20,269 nt of DNA from JAHITU01 sp964486155 (GCA_964486155.1 CAZAKQ010000014.1:1-20269); one strand, 5' to 3'; shown: positions 14,016 to 20,150, numbered from the stretch's first letter. Notes: a model not told the origin generated them from the sequence alone. Translations and numbers: made by a program.

Positions 14016-14025
14016 AATATAAAAA

Positions 14026-14055
14026 CCTGCCTATCGGACAGGAAGGCATTAAAAC
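14026..14055. repeat. Dispersed palindrome CCTGCCTATCGGACAGG, second copy
   Basis: Together with the following AAGGCATTAAAACA it repeats 3554-3579 with two changes. It lies 10 bases past the pgk stop and just before a terminator hairpin, the same arrangement as the first copy. Confidence 0.75.
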
Positions 14056-14061
14056 AAAAAT

Positions 14062-14087
14062 AAACGGCTCACGAAAGTGAGCCGTTT
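14062..14087. terminator. Terminator hairpin with GAAA tetraloop between convergent genes
   Basis: The perfect 11-bp stem AAACGGCTCAC / GTGAGCCGTTT has the stable loop GAAA. The T tract is better on the minus strand (TTTATTTTTGTTTT), toward which the HIT gene runs. On the plus strand it follows pgk with only TTT. Confidence 0.75.
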
Positions 14088-14113
14088 AAAATGGCTTAAA
14101 ATAAAAACATTTC

Positions 14114-14136
14114 ACTTAGGGGTAGCACCCCCAAGT
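14114..14136. repeat. GC-rich hairpin at the end of the HIT gene
   Basis: ACTTAGGGGT pairs with ACCCCCAAGT around AGC with one mismatch. It lies three bases past the HIT stop. No T tract follows directly, so it may be another palindromic repeat rather than a terminator. Confidence 0.55.
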
Positions 14137-14138
14137 AG

Positions 14139-14546
14139 TTAAAATCCAAGAATTTTTTGAATTTCTTTTGCTTCTTTTTCTTTATACTCTGTTCCGTTCC
14201 AATGTTCAAAACCATCGTTTTCAAAACGAGGAATAATGTGTATATGAGTGTGGAAAATTACTTGTCCAGCAGGAGCATCTATATTACTAATAATATTAAT
14301 TCCTCCAGCGTTTAGCTTTCTTTTTAGTTGTTTTCCTAATTTTTTAACTAAAATCATCATTTCTCCTGCAAGAGAATCTTCCATTTCTAAGATATTTTGA
14401 GAATGTTTTTTAGGAACAATTAAGACATGACCCTTGTTAACAGGATTGATGTCTAAAAAAGCGAAAAATTTTTCATCTTCATATATTTTATAGCTAGGAA
14501 TTTCTCCCGCTACGATTTTACAAAATAAACAGTTTTTTTCTTTCAT
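14139..14546 (-). CDS. HIT family nucleotide-binding hydrolase
   Basis: The 135-residue protein belongs to the histidine triad family (HinT-like), which hydrolyses AMP-linked substrates such as nucleoside phosphoramidates. The triad is HTHIHIIP (His99, His101, His103). Upstream are the family opening CLFCKIVAGEIPSYKIYEDE and FLDINPVNKGHVLIVPKKH. Cys6 and Cys9 with His48 could form a structural zinc site, as in many bacterial members. The start at 14546 is chosen because NCLFCKI then begins at residue 5, as in relatives, and because the ATG follows the TAA of the toxin remnant after one base (TAAAATG), suggesting coupled translation. A longer form from 14573 would add MANIIFINK. It probably shares the antitoxin promoter. 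The physiological substrate is unknown. Confidence 0.92.
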   Translation of the reverse strand: MKEKNCLFCKIVAGEIPSYKIYEDEKFFAFLDINPVNKGHVLIVPKKHSQNILEMEDSLAGEMMILVKKLGKQLKRKLNAGGINIISNIDAPAGQVIFHTHIHIIPRFENDGFEHWNGTEYKEKEAKEIQKILGF

Positions 14547-14547
14547 T

Positions 14548-14709
14548 TTATTTATAAATATTATGTTTGCCATGAAGTTTATGTGTTTTTAATTGTAAAT
14601 CAAAAGGATTTTTTCTAAACAGTTGCTCTTTTTCTTCAGACAATTTTTTAATTTGGTTGGAAAGTTTTTTGTATTTTTTAAGAAAAATAGGAGAATAAAT
14701 TATTTTCAT
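14548..14709 (-). pseudogene. Truncated RelE/YafQ-type toxin of a toxin-antitoxin pair
   Basis: A 53-codon frame reads MKIIYSPIFLKKYKKLSNQI, then a Lys/Glu-rich helix, then FRKNPFDLQLKTHKLHGK and a stop a few codons later. This matches the start of RelE-superfamily mRNA interferases, where NPFD-x-x-LKTHKLHGK is normally followed by a strand such as WAFSI and then catalytic C-terminal strands, about 85-90 residues in all. Here roughly the last 35 residues are missing and the frame ends HNIYK. The gene starts seven bases after the antitoxin stop, in the classical antitoxin-toxin order, and ends one base before the HIT start. The remnant is probably inactive. Assignment rests on motif memory; the truncation itself is plain. 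Confidence 0.75.
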
Positions 14710-14716
14710 ATTTGTA

Positions 14717-14932
14717 TTACCTTAAGTCTTTTAATGATTTTAAAATTATTCCTTTTCCTTCTTTTATTTCTTTTTGACTTGTTTTTAATTCATTCATAAG
14801 AACAGATTCTTCCCAAGCACGAAAAAGAGAACGAATAAATTCACTTTTACTAGCAAAATCACCTCTTTTAGTTTCTCTCTCGATTTTTTTTGCCATAGTA
14901 TTAGGCATTGATATATTTAAAACTGTTCGCAT
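14717..14932 (-). CDS. Ribbon-helix-helix antitoxin (CopG/ParD type)
   Basis: The 71-residue protein has an N-terminal ribbon-helix-helix fold: strand TVLNISMPN, first helix TMAKKIERETKRGD, then FASKSEFIRSLFRAWEE as the second helix. This DNA-binding half normally represses its own promoter as a dimer. The C-terminal Lys/Glu-rich half (about 48-71) would wrap the toxin. The adjacent downstream frame is a truncated RelE/YafQ-type toxin, so the antitoxin outlives its toxin here. An inverted repeat TGTAAT-N7-ATTACA overlaps the predicted transcription start and is a good operator candidate. It may now regulate the HIT gene downstream, a plausible reason for retention, but this is inference. Confidence 0.85.
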   Translation of the reverse strand: MRTVLNISMPNTMAKKIERETKRGDFASKSEFIRSLFRAWEESVLMNELKTSQKEIKEGKGIILKSLKDLR

Positions 14933-14957
14933 ATTTTTTTATTATTTAATATTTTAA

Positions 14958-14976
14958 TGTAATAAATTGTATTACA
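14958..14976 (-). promoter_or_regulatory. Candidate operator of the antitoxin operon
   Basis: TGTAAT (14958-14963) and ATTACA (14971-14976) form a perfect inverted repeat with a seven-base spacer. It overlaps the predicted minus-strand transcription start near 14973, the expected place for ribbon-helix-helix autorepression. Confidence 0.6.
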
Positions 14977-14979
14977 CTT

Positions 14980-15007
14980 ATTATAACAAAATTAGTTTTG
15001 GAGTCAA
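14980..15007 (-). promoter_or_regulatory. Promoter of the antitoxin operon
   Basis: On the minus strand TTGACT (15007-15002) is followed after 16 bases by a perfect TATAAT (14985-14980). It is the best sigma-70-type promoter in the window. It overlaps the region of the divergent recJ promoter, so binding at one could affect the other. Confidence 0.75.
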
Positions 15008-15016
15008 TTCTTTTAT

Positions 15017-15024
15017 GTTAAAAT
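15017..15024 (+). promoter_or_regulatory. -10 element predicting a leaderless recJ mRNA
   Basis: TAAAAT (15019-15024) is preceded by an extended -10 TG at 15016-15017, one base from it. It ends six bases before the recJ ATG at 15031, so the start codon would lie at the 5' end of the mRNA. Confidence 0.5.
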
Positions 15025-15030
15025 ATCAAA

Positions 15031-16737
15031 ATGAAAAAGAAAATAAATTTAGGTAAAGAGTTACCTGAAGAAATAAAAAAAGAATTTGAAAAATATCCGG
15101 AGTTGTTAGGACAACTCCTTTTTTATCGTGATATAAAAACTCAAAAAGAAGCAGAAAAGTTTTTAAATCCTAATTATGAAAAAGATTCTTACGATCCCTT
15201 TCTAATTAAAGGAATGGATTTAGCTGTGAAGATGATTCTAAAAGCAATAAAAGAAAAAAAGAAAATTTTAATTTATAGTGATTATGATGCTGATGGAATT
15301 CCTGGAGCTGTTATTTTAAATGATTTTTTCAAGAAGATTGGATTTGAAAATTTTTTGGTACATATTCCTAATCGTCTTAGAGAAGGGTATGGACTTAAGA
15401 TTGAGGCGATTAAGAAATTAAAAGAAAAAGAGATTGATTTAATTATTACTGTTGATGGAGGAATCACAGATGTTGAGCCAGTTAAAAAAGCTAAAGAGTT
15501 AGGAGTTGATATTATTATTACTGATCATCATATGGTTAATGGAGAATTACCACCTGCCGATGTGATTTTGAACTCAAAACAAGAGGATGATAATTATCCA
15601 GATGATTCTTTGTGTGGAGCCGGAGTAGTTTTTAAATTGATTTTAGCTTTAATTGAAAAAGGTGACTTTAGCATTAAAAAAGGTTGGGAGAAATGGCTTT
15701 TAGATATGGTTGGTTTAGCTACAATAGCAGATATGGTACATTTAAAAAATGAAAATAGAGTATTGGCTTATTATGGATTAATAGTTTTAAAGAAATCTCG
15801 TCGTCCTGGATTGCAAAAATTATTTAGAAAAGCTTGGATCAAACAACACCAATTAGTAGAGGAGGACATTTCTTTTATGATTGCACCTAGAATTAATGCT
15901 GCTTCACGAGTGAGTGATCCTAGAATTGCTTTTGATTTACTTTCTGCTACAAATGAAATTAAAGCCGGACAATTAGCTGATGAATTAGATAAATTAAATA
16001 ATAAAAGAAAAACTTTGGTGGCTACTGCTGTTAGAAAAGCTAATAAAAAAATAAAAGAAAGGGGGGTAAAAGATGTTCTTGTTATTGGAGATCCTGAATG
16101 GAATGTGGGTATCTCAGGTTTGATAGCTGCTTCACTACAAGGAGAATATAAATGCCCTTGTTTTGTGTGGGGAACTGATGAGAATGGAAAATATTGTGGA
16201 TCTTGTCGAGCTGAAAATATAGATTTATTGGAGTTGATGAATTTAGTAGAGAAAGATATATTTGAACATTTAGGCGGTCATAAAATGGCTGGAGGATTTG
16301 GAGTAGTCTCAGAAAAAATTCATTTTTTAGAAGAAAAGATTTTGGAAGCTTACGAAAAGATCAAAGATAAAGTAGAAAAGGTAGAAATTTTTGTTGATAA
16401 AAAATTAAGTTTAGAAGAAGTTAATTGGGATAATTATAAATTAATAGAAAAATTAGCTCCTTTTGGAATAGGTAATGCTAAGCCTCTGTTTTTATTTGAA
16501 GATGTCGAAATCTTTGGAGAAAAAGCTTTTGGTAAAACAATGAATCATTTAGAATTAGTATTTAAAAATTCTAAAAATCAAAAAATTAAAGCCATTGATT
16601 TTTTTAGTGATTATGTTGAAAACAAAAAAACAAAATTAAAGACTGGACAACGAATAAGTTTTCTGGCTAATATAGAAAAAGATAATTTTAATGAAGCGAA
16701 TGAATTGCGGTTAAGAATTGTTGAGATTTTGAAATAA
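15031..16737 (+). CDS. recJ: Single-stranded-DNA-specific exonuclease RecJ
   Basis: 5'-3' exonuclease of the DHH superfamily acting in recombination and repair. The 568-residue protein contains the metal-binding motifs in order: DYDADG (84-89), VDGG (141-144) and TDHH (164-167), then RINAASR (287-293). The DHHA1 part has WNVGISGLIAASL (357-369) and GGHKMAGGF (415-423). The C-terminal OB-like domain (about 470-566) carries LAPFGIGNAKPLFLFEDVEI, typical of RecJ. Length matches the core bacterial enzyme without extra C-terminal domains. The consensus RINAAGR is RINAASR, a small change. It is divergently transcribed from the antitoxin operon with overlapping promoter regions and is followed by paired palindromes and rnhA. 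Confidence 0.95.
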   Translation: MKKKINLGKELPEEIKKEFEKYPELLGQLLFYRDIKTQKEAEKFLNPNYEKDSYDPFLIKGMDLAVKMILKAIKEKKKILIYSDYDADGIPGAVILNDFFKKIGFENFLVHIPNRLREGYGLKIEAIKKLKEKEIDLIITVDGGITDVEPVKKAKELGVDIIITDHHMVNGELPPADVILNSKQEDDNYPDDSLCGAGVVFKLILALIEKGDFSIKKGWEKWLLDMVGLATIADMVHLKNENRVLAYYGLIVLKKSRRPGLQKLFRKAWIKQHQLVEEDISFMIAPRINAASRVSDPRIAFDLLSATNEIKAGQLADELDKLNNKRKTLVATAVRKANKKIKERGVKDVLVIGDPEWNVGISGLIAASLQGEYKCPCFVWGTDENGKYCGSCRAENIDLLELMNLVEKDIFEHLGGHKMAGGFGVVSEKIHFLEEKILEAYEKIKDKVEKVEIFVDKKLSLEEVNWDNYKLIEKLAPFGIGNAKPLFLFEDVEIFGEKAFGKTMNHLELVFKNSKNQKIKAIDFFSDYVENKKTKLKTGQRISFLANIEKDNFNEANELRLRIVEILK

Positions 16738-16740
16738 TTT

Positions 16741-16822
16741 AGTAGTCTGACTACTTTAGTTTATTAATTCAAATCTTTAGGCAAATTCGTATTAGTGTTT
16801 ATTTAGTAGTCGGACTACTAAA
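16741..16822. repeat. Two copies of an AGTAGTC-N-GACTACT palindrome
   Basis: AGTAGTC-T-GACTACT (16741-16755) starts four bases after the recJ stop. TTTAGTAGTC-G-GACTACTAAA (16802-16822) is a perfect 10-bp-arm palindrome. The second is followed by a T-rich stretch and may terminate recJ transcription. Both share the core GTC-N-GAC with the palindromes at 12763 and, allowing one change, 3554 and 14030. Confidence 0.75.
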
Positions 16823-16850
16823 TTATTTTTTACTTACCGTAATTTTTTTA

Positions 16851-16859
16851 TGTTATAAT
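16851..16859 (+). promoter_or_regulatory. Extended -10 promoter of rnhA
   Basis: TG-T-TATAAT, a perfect extended -10. The start near 16866 gives a leader of about 100 bases whose two ends are complementary (16871-16884 with 16952-16965). Confidence 0.6.
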
Positions 16860-16870
16860 TTTGGTACTTA

Positions 16871-16965
16871 TCCCGTTAGAGATTTCGGGTAAACTTGTAA
16901 AAAGATTATTAACTTAACTTAGAAAAAATAAGATATATCTTCAGATTATCTAATCTCTAATAGGA
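16871..16965 (+). repeat. Inverted repeat enclosing the rnhA leader and ending at its ATG
   Basis: TCCCGTTAGAGATT (16871-16884) is complementary to AATCTCTAATAGGA (16952-16965) except for two positions that can form G-U or A-C pairs. The right arm ends on the A of the ATG. The same 12-base arm forms the hairpin that ends at the tpiA start codon. Confidence 0.65.
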
Positions 16966-17393
16966 TGAATAAAAAAATAAAAATATTTACAGATGGAGGG
17001 TCAAGAGGGAATCCAGGGATTGCTGGAGCAGGGGCAGTTGTTTATGATGAGGAAGGAAATGAGATCAGAACTGTCTCAAAATTTTTAGGTAAAAAAACAA
17101 ATAATTGGGCTGAATATGAAGCTGTTATTTTAGGATTAGAATTAGCTTATAAACATTTTAAAAAAGAAACTAAAGAAATAGAATTTGAAATAAAAATGGA
17201 TAGTCAATTAGTTCAAAGACAATTAAAAGGAGTTTATAAAATTAAAGAACCGACTTTAAAAGAACAATATTTGAGAATTCATAATTTAATTGTTAAATAT
17301 TTTCCCAATATAAAATTTGTACATATTCCACGAGAAGAAAATAAAAGAGCAGATGAGCTCGCTAATATAGCAATGGACAATCCGTCAAAATAA
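16965..17393 (+). CDS. rnhA: Ribonuclease HI family protein
   Basis: Degrades the RNA strand of RNA-DNA hybrids, for example Okazaki primers and R-loops. The 142-residue protein shows the four acidic catalytic residues: Asp10 in FTDGGSRGNPG, Glu50 in NNWAEYEAVILGL, Asp79 in KMDSQLVQRQLKG and Asp130 in NKRADELAN. His120 in FVHIPREEN lies where the family's mobile His is found. It lacks the basic protrusion of the E. coli enzyme and looks closer to the compact archaeal/Gram-positive RNase HI-like subgroup. The start at ATG gives the usual short N-terminus before the first strand. A hairpin overlapping its stop codon (17381-17403) follows. Confidence 0.93.
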   Translation: MNKKIKIFTDGGSRGNPGIAGAGAVVYDEEGNEIRTVSKFLGKKTNNWAEYEAVILGLELAYKHFKKETKEIEFEIKMDSQLVQRQLKGVYKIKEPTLKEQYLRIHNLIVKYFPNIKFVHIPREENKRADELANIAMDNPSK

Positions 17394-17403
17394 ATTTGAC
17401 GGA
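17381..17403. repeat. Hairpin across the rnhA stop codon
   Basis: TCCGTCAAA (17381-17389) pairs perfectly with TTTGACGGA (17395-17403), with the TAA stop in the loop. No T tract follows; the next element is the palindrome at 17403. Confidence 0.65.
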
Positions 17404-17426
17404 ACCTACCTACCGGCAGGCAGGTT
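17403..17426. repeat. Degenerate 24-base palindrome AACCTACC...GGCAGGTT
   Basis: Its two halves are complementary except for two A-C mismatches. The left half AACCTACCTACC is the exact reverse complement of 3649-3660. A third relative is at 17615-17634 (AACCTATTGATAGGCAGGTT). Confidence 0.65.
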
Positions 17427-17466
17427 AAAAATTAAAAATGATAAATTTTATAACGAAGTCGTCTAG

Positions 17467-17514
17467 AAAACAATATTACTCCAATCGATTGGAGTAATAT
17501 TGTTTTTTATTTTT
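17467..17514. terminator. Perfect 40-base palindromic terminator
   Basis: Twenty bases (17467-17486) are followed without spacer by their exact reverse complement (17487-17506), then T-rich sequence. A folded RNA would open four to six bases at the tip (TCGA). It ends rnhA transcription and could work in both directions. Confidence 0.8.
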
Positions 17515-17663
17515 GTTAAGTAATGAGTTACTTAACAAATTTAAAAATAGTCCTATCAATAGAGCTATTTTGTTTTCTCATCTCTCTTATTTCAAATCAA
17601 TAATTATTATAGTTAACCTATTGATAGGCAGGTTGGAATAGTTATTGGTTTTTAGTTTTGTTT

Positions 17664-17669
17664 TATAAT
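17664..17669 (+). promoter_or_regulatory. -10 element for the small gene at 17719
   Basis: TATAAT, 49 bases before the ATG. No good -35. A weak GAG lies near 17710 before the start codon. Confidence 0.4.
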
Positions 17670-17718
17670 AATGTTTTTCTAGACAGTTTTTAAAATATTA
17701 AAAAGAAAAGAGCTAATT

Positions 17719-17913
17719 ATGGAAATTTTTTTGATAATGAATATTAGTACGGGGGAACCTTTGTGTTTAGTTGATGGAGAAAACATCGAGGAGGTATGCA
17801 AGAAACTTTATGTTGATAAAAAAACTCATGTTCGGAAAATAGGAGGTTATTATTATGTAATAGTTCCTATTAAAAAAATTAAAACAGAACTTGAATTAAT
17901 TCAAATTGTTTAA
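17719..17913 (+). CDS. Small conserved-looking hypothetical protein
   Basis: The 64-residue protein is predicted to be a compact alpha/beta fold: strand (MEIFLIMNIS), a turn, strand (EPLCLVDG), helix (ENIEEVCKKLYVD), then strands (HVRKIGGYYYVIVPIKK and ELELIQIV). It has no signal peptide, membrane segment or recognisable catalytic motif, and I do not recognise the family. It lies 29 bases before comEC on the same strand, but comEC has its own possible -10 box, so shared transcription is uncertain. A weak purine stretch (AAGAGC) precedes its ATG. The regular strand pattern and position between terminators argue that it is real. Confidence 0.65.
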   Translation: MEIFLIMNISTGEPLCLVDGENIEEVCKKLYVDKKTHVRKIGGYYYVIVPIKKIKTELELIQIV

Positions 17914-17926
17914 AGAGATTCATTTT

Positions 17927-17935
17927 TGTTATCAT
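17927..17935 (+). promoter_or_regulatory. -10 element predicting a leaderless comEC mRNA
   Basis: TG-T-TATCAT (extended -10, hexamer 17930-17935) ends seven bases before the comEC ATG at 17943. Confidence 0.45.
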
Positions 17936-17942
17936 TAAGTTA

Positions 17943-19448
17943 ATGAATTTTTCTTTTTTCTCTTTTTCAGTTTTTGCTTTTATTCTAGGTGTAGTTTTTT
18001 GTTCTTTTATAAATCTAGGATTAAGTTTTGGAATATTTTTAATTTTTTTAAGTGGAATTTTATTTTTTATAAACAAACGAGATTTTTCTAACCAAAAATC
18101 TCGTCTGTTTTTTTATTTAATATTCTTTTTACTATTTTTAGGTTTAGGTTTCTTGAGGTGTTTTGTTTCTGAGCAAATGTTAAACAAAAATATTTTACAA
18201 AATTATTTAGGTCAAAAGATTTCGTTGCAAGGAATAATAATAGACGAACCTGATGAAAGGGAAAATAATACTAAAATAACTTTAGAAATTTTTATTAAGA
18301 ATGAGAATACTTTTATAACTAAAGAAAAAACCAGAATTTTATTAAGTGTTCCTCATTATCCTATATATAATTATGGAGATGAAATTTTAGTTTCAGGGTT
18401 GTTACAAGAGCCAAAAAATTTCAAAACTGAAAATGGAAAAATTTTTGATTATGTAAATTATTTAGCAAAAGATAATATTTTTTACACAATGTATTTCCCT
18501 GAAACAGAATTATTATCATCAAGTAATGGTTCTTTTGTGAAAGAAAAAATGTTTAAAATTAAAAATTCTTTTCTTAAAAAAATTCAAAAAGTTATCCCAG
18601 AACCCCAATCATCTCTTTTAGGAGGTTTATTATTAGGAGTGAAACAATCTTTAGGAGAAAAGTTACAGGAGGATTTTAGAAAAGTTGGTCTAATTCACAT
18701 TGTAGTTTTGTCTGGATATAATGTTACGATTATTGCAGATTTTATGATGGGCTTGTTTATGTTTCTACCACGAATATTCGGATTATTTTTAGGGGCTATT
18801 AGTATAATTTTATTTGCTATTATGGTGGGAGGTTCTACTACAATTGTAAGAGCTTCAATAATGGCTTTGTTAGTAGTTTTAGCAAGAGCAACTGGACGAA
18901 CCAGTGAGGTTTCTAGAGCTTTATTTCTAGCAGGTTTTATTATGGTGTTACATAATCCACAAATTGTAGTTTTTGATCCATCTTTTCAATTATCTTTTGT
19001 AGCTACTTTAGGATTAATAATTTTATCTCCAAAAATTTCAGAATATTTTAAATTTATTCCAGAAAAATGGTATCTTCGTGAATCAGCAGTAGCCACAATT
19101 TCTACTCAAATTTTTGTTTTACCACTTTTGTTGTTTATGATGGGAGAATTATCTATAGTAGCTGTTTTTGTAAATCTTTTAGTATTGATGTTTGTGCCTA
19201 TGACTATGTTTTTTGGATTTCTTTCGGGATTATTTTCGTTTATTTGGTCTGGTTTTGCTTTACCGTTTTCTTACATTACTTATTTTCTATTATCTTATGA
19301 ATTAAAAGTTGTAGAATTGTTTGCAGGTATTCCTTTTGCTTCAGTTAAAATTTCTTATTTTCCAATTTGGTTGATGTTTTTAGTTTATGTTATTTTTTTC
19401 TTTTTGTTTGTAATTTATAAACAAAATAAAAAAACAACATTAGATTAA
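17943..19448 (+). CDS. comEC: ComEC/Rec2-type DNA uptake channel without lactamase domain
   Basis: Inner-membrane protein that carries transforming single-stranded DNA into the cell. The 501-residue protein begins with three hydrophobic segments (about 5-20, 26-43, 57-75) and a soluble OB-like part (about 90-185, with GIIIDEPD and LLQEPKNFKTENGKIFDYVNY). The Competence domain with many membrane segments follows (about 225-495). Its hallmark stretch is GGLLLGVKQSL (227-237) and FRKVGLIHIVVLSGYN (245-260). The usual SGLHV is SGYNV here. The C-terminal metallo-beta-lactamase-like domain of long ComEC proteins is absent, and the protein ends in a Lys-rich tail. CPR bacteria depend on outside nucleic acids, so uptake is a sensible role. 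The stop codon lies inside a terminator stem. Confidence 0.93.
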   Translation: MNFSFFSFSVFAFILGVVFCSFINLGLSFGIFLIFLSGILFFINKRDFSNQKSRLFFYLIFFLLFLGLGFLRCFVSEQMLNKNILQNYLGQKISLQGIIIDEPDERENNTKITLEIFIKNENTFITKEKTRILLSVPHYPIYNYGDEILVSGLLQEPKNFKTENGKIFDYVNYLAKDNIFYTMYFPETELLSSSNGSFVKEKMFKIKNSFLKKIQKVIPEPQSSLLGGLLLGVKQSLGEKLQEDFRKVGLIHIVVLSGYNVTIIADFMMGLFMFLPRIFGLFLGAISIILFAIMVGGSTTIVRASIMALLVVLARATGRTSEVSRALFLAGFIMVLHNPQIVVFDPSFQLSFVATLGLIILSPKISEYFKFIPEKWYLRESAVATISTQIFVLPLLLFMMGELSIVAVFVNLLVLMFVPMTMFFGFLSGLFSFIWSGFALPFSYITYFLLSYELKVVELFAGIPFASVKISYFPIWLMFLVYVIFFFLFVIYKQNKKTTLD

Positions 19449-19460
19449 TGTTGTTTTTTT
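19428..19460. terminator. Terminator overlapping the comEC stop codon, shared by convergent genes
   Basis: The perfect 15-bp stem (19428-19442 with 19446-19460) has the loop GAT and T runs on both strands. The last comEC codons and its TAA form part of the stem. The minus-strand membrane protein gene ends at 19482 and runs into it from the other side. Confidence 0.85.
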
Positions 19461-19481
19461 ATTTCTCATTAAATTTTTTAA

Positions 19482-19865
19482 CTACATAAAAAAAGATACA
19501 TAGGTAATTAATGTACCTAAAATTGTAGCAATTACTCCTTCAAAGACCATTAGTCCATTATGGTCTGTGAAATATTTAGAGATTTTGATCATCATCTTAG
19601 GCATTATAAGTAGAATAACTCCTTTAATCAAAGCTCCCCACCCAACAAGTGTAACAATTACTGACCAATCCCATGCCCAATAATTATAATTAGTAACAAT
19701 AAAATAACCAGCAATTAAAGAAAGAAATCCTGATAAAAATAAAACTGATTTTGATTCAGAGAAATCTTTTATCATCTTTTTATAGTATTTAGTATTAATA
19801 AGAAGACCAATTCCTATTACTAAATAGCAAATACCAATTATTTGTAAAAGAGACATGTTTAACAT
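19482..19865 (-). CDS. Four-helix integral membrane protein of unknown function
   Basis: The 127-residue protein has four hydrophobic segments (about 6-24, 40-58, 67-87 and 105-125) joined by short loops. The first loop (NTKYYKKMIKDFSESKS) is basic and would be cytoplasmic. The motif W-x-x-x-V-T-L-x-GW-x-ALIKG-V (66-83) recalls a family of small uncharacterised membrane proteins with two similar halves. Indeed GFLSLIAGYFI and GVIATILGTLI occupy equivalent places, suggesting an internal duplication. No transport or catalytic residues are evident. It is a single gene between a shared terminator and a probable minus-strand promoter (TATAAT at 19918-19913). Met4 is an alternative start. Function unknown. 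Confidence 0.8.
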   Translation of the reverse strand: MLNMSLLQIIGICYLVIGIGLLINTKYYKKMIKDFSESKSVLFLSGFLSLIAGYFIVTNYNYWAWDWSVIVTLVGWGALIKGVILLIMPKMMIKISKYFTDHNGLMVFEGVIATILGTLITYVSFFM

Positions 19866-20122
19866 AATTTTAATAATTTAAATTTTTATAATAAAGAGGA
19901 CGACCTATATTTATTATAGTATACAAAGATTTAAAAAGTTAGGAGAGGTTGGGGATTAAAATGAAATTTTTCTATTGCCAAGCCGAGGTGGGAAAGTATC
20001 GTGATACTTTTGCTAGACTCACTAAGATATTTTTAGAACTAAGCGAATTCTTACTATACCTCGTCAGCTTTCTGCGAGGAATGTTTATTTTTAAAAAATT
20101 TAATAATATTTTAATATAAAAA

Positions 20123-20150
20123 ATGGGTCTAATTAAAAAATTAGACCCAT
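20123..20150 (-). terminator. Minus-strand intrinsic terminator
   Basis: The perfect 12-bp stem ATGGGTCTAATT / AATTAGACCCAT has an AAAA loop and is followed on the minus strand by TTTTTTATA. It would end a minus-strand transcript entering from the right edge of the window. Confidence 0.8.

Larger units (their letters stand above)
17394..17718. other. Gene-free 325-bp stretch filled with hairpins
   Basis: No coding frame is supported. It holds the stop-codon hairpin, a degenerate palindrome (17403-17426), a strong terminator (17467-17514), the perfect hairpin TTGTTAAGTAA-TGAG-TTACTTAACAA (17513-17538), and AAAATAG...CTATTTT (17544-17571) with T-rich sequence after it. A further inverted pair is CCTATCAATAG (17552-17562) with CTATTGATAGG (17618-17628). 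A TATAAT lies at 17664-17669 before the next gene. Confidence 0.8.

Noticed and set aside
14547..14573. HIT gene starting at 14573 with MANIIFINK.
   Set aside because: That start lies inside the toxin remnant. The ATG at 14546 fits family length and the TAAAATG junction.
19976..20080. tRNA or other classical structural RNA in the GC-richer right-hand segment.
   Set aside because: No cloverleaf, T-loop TTCGA or CCA-type end is seen on either strand; only separate short hairpins.
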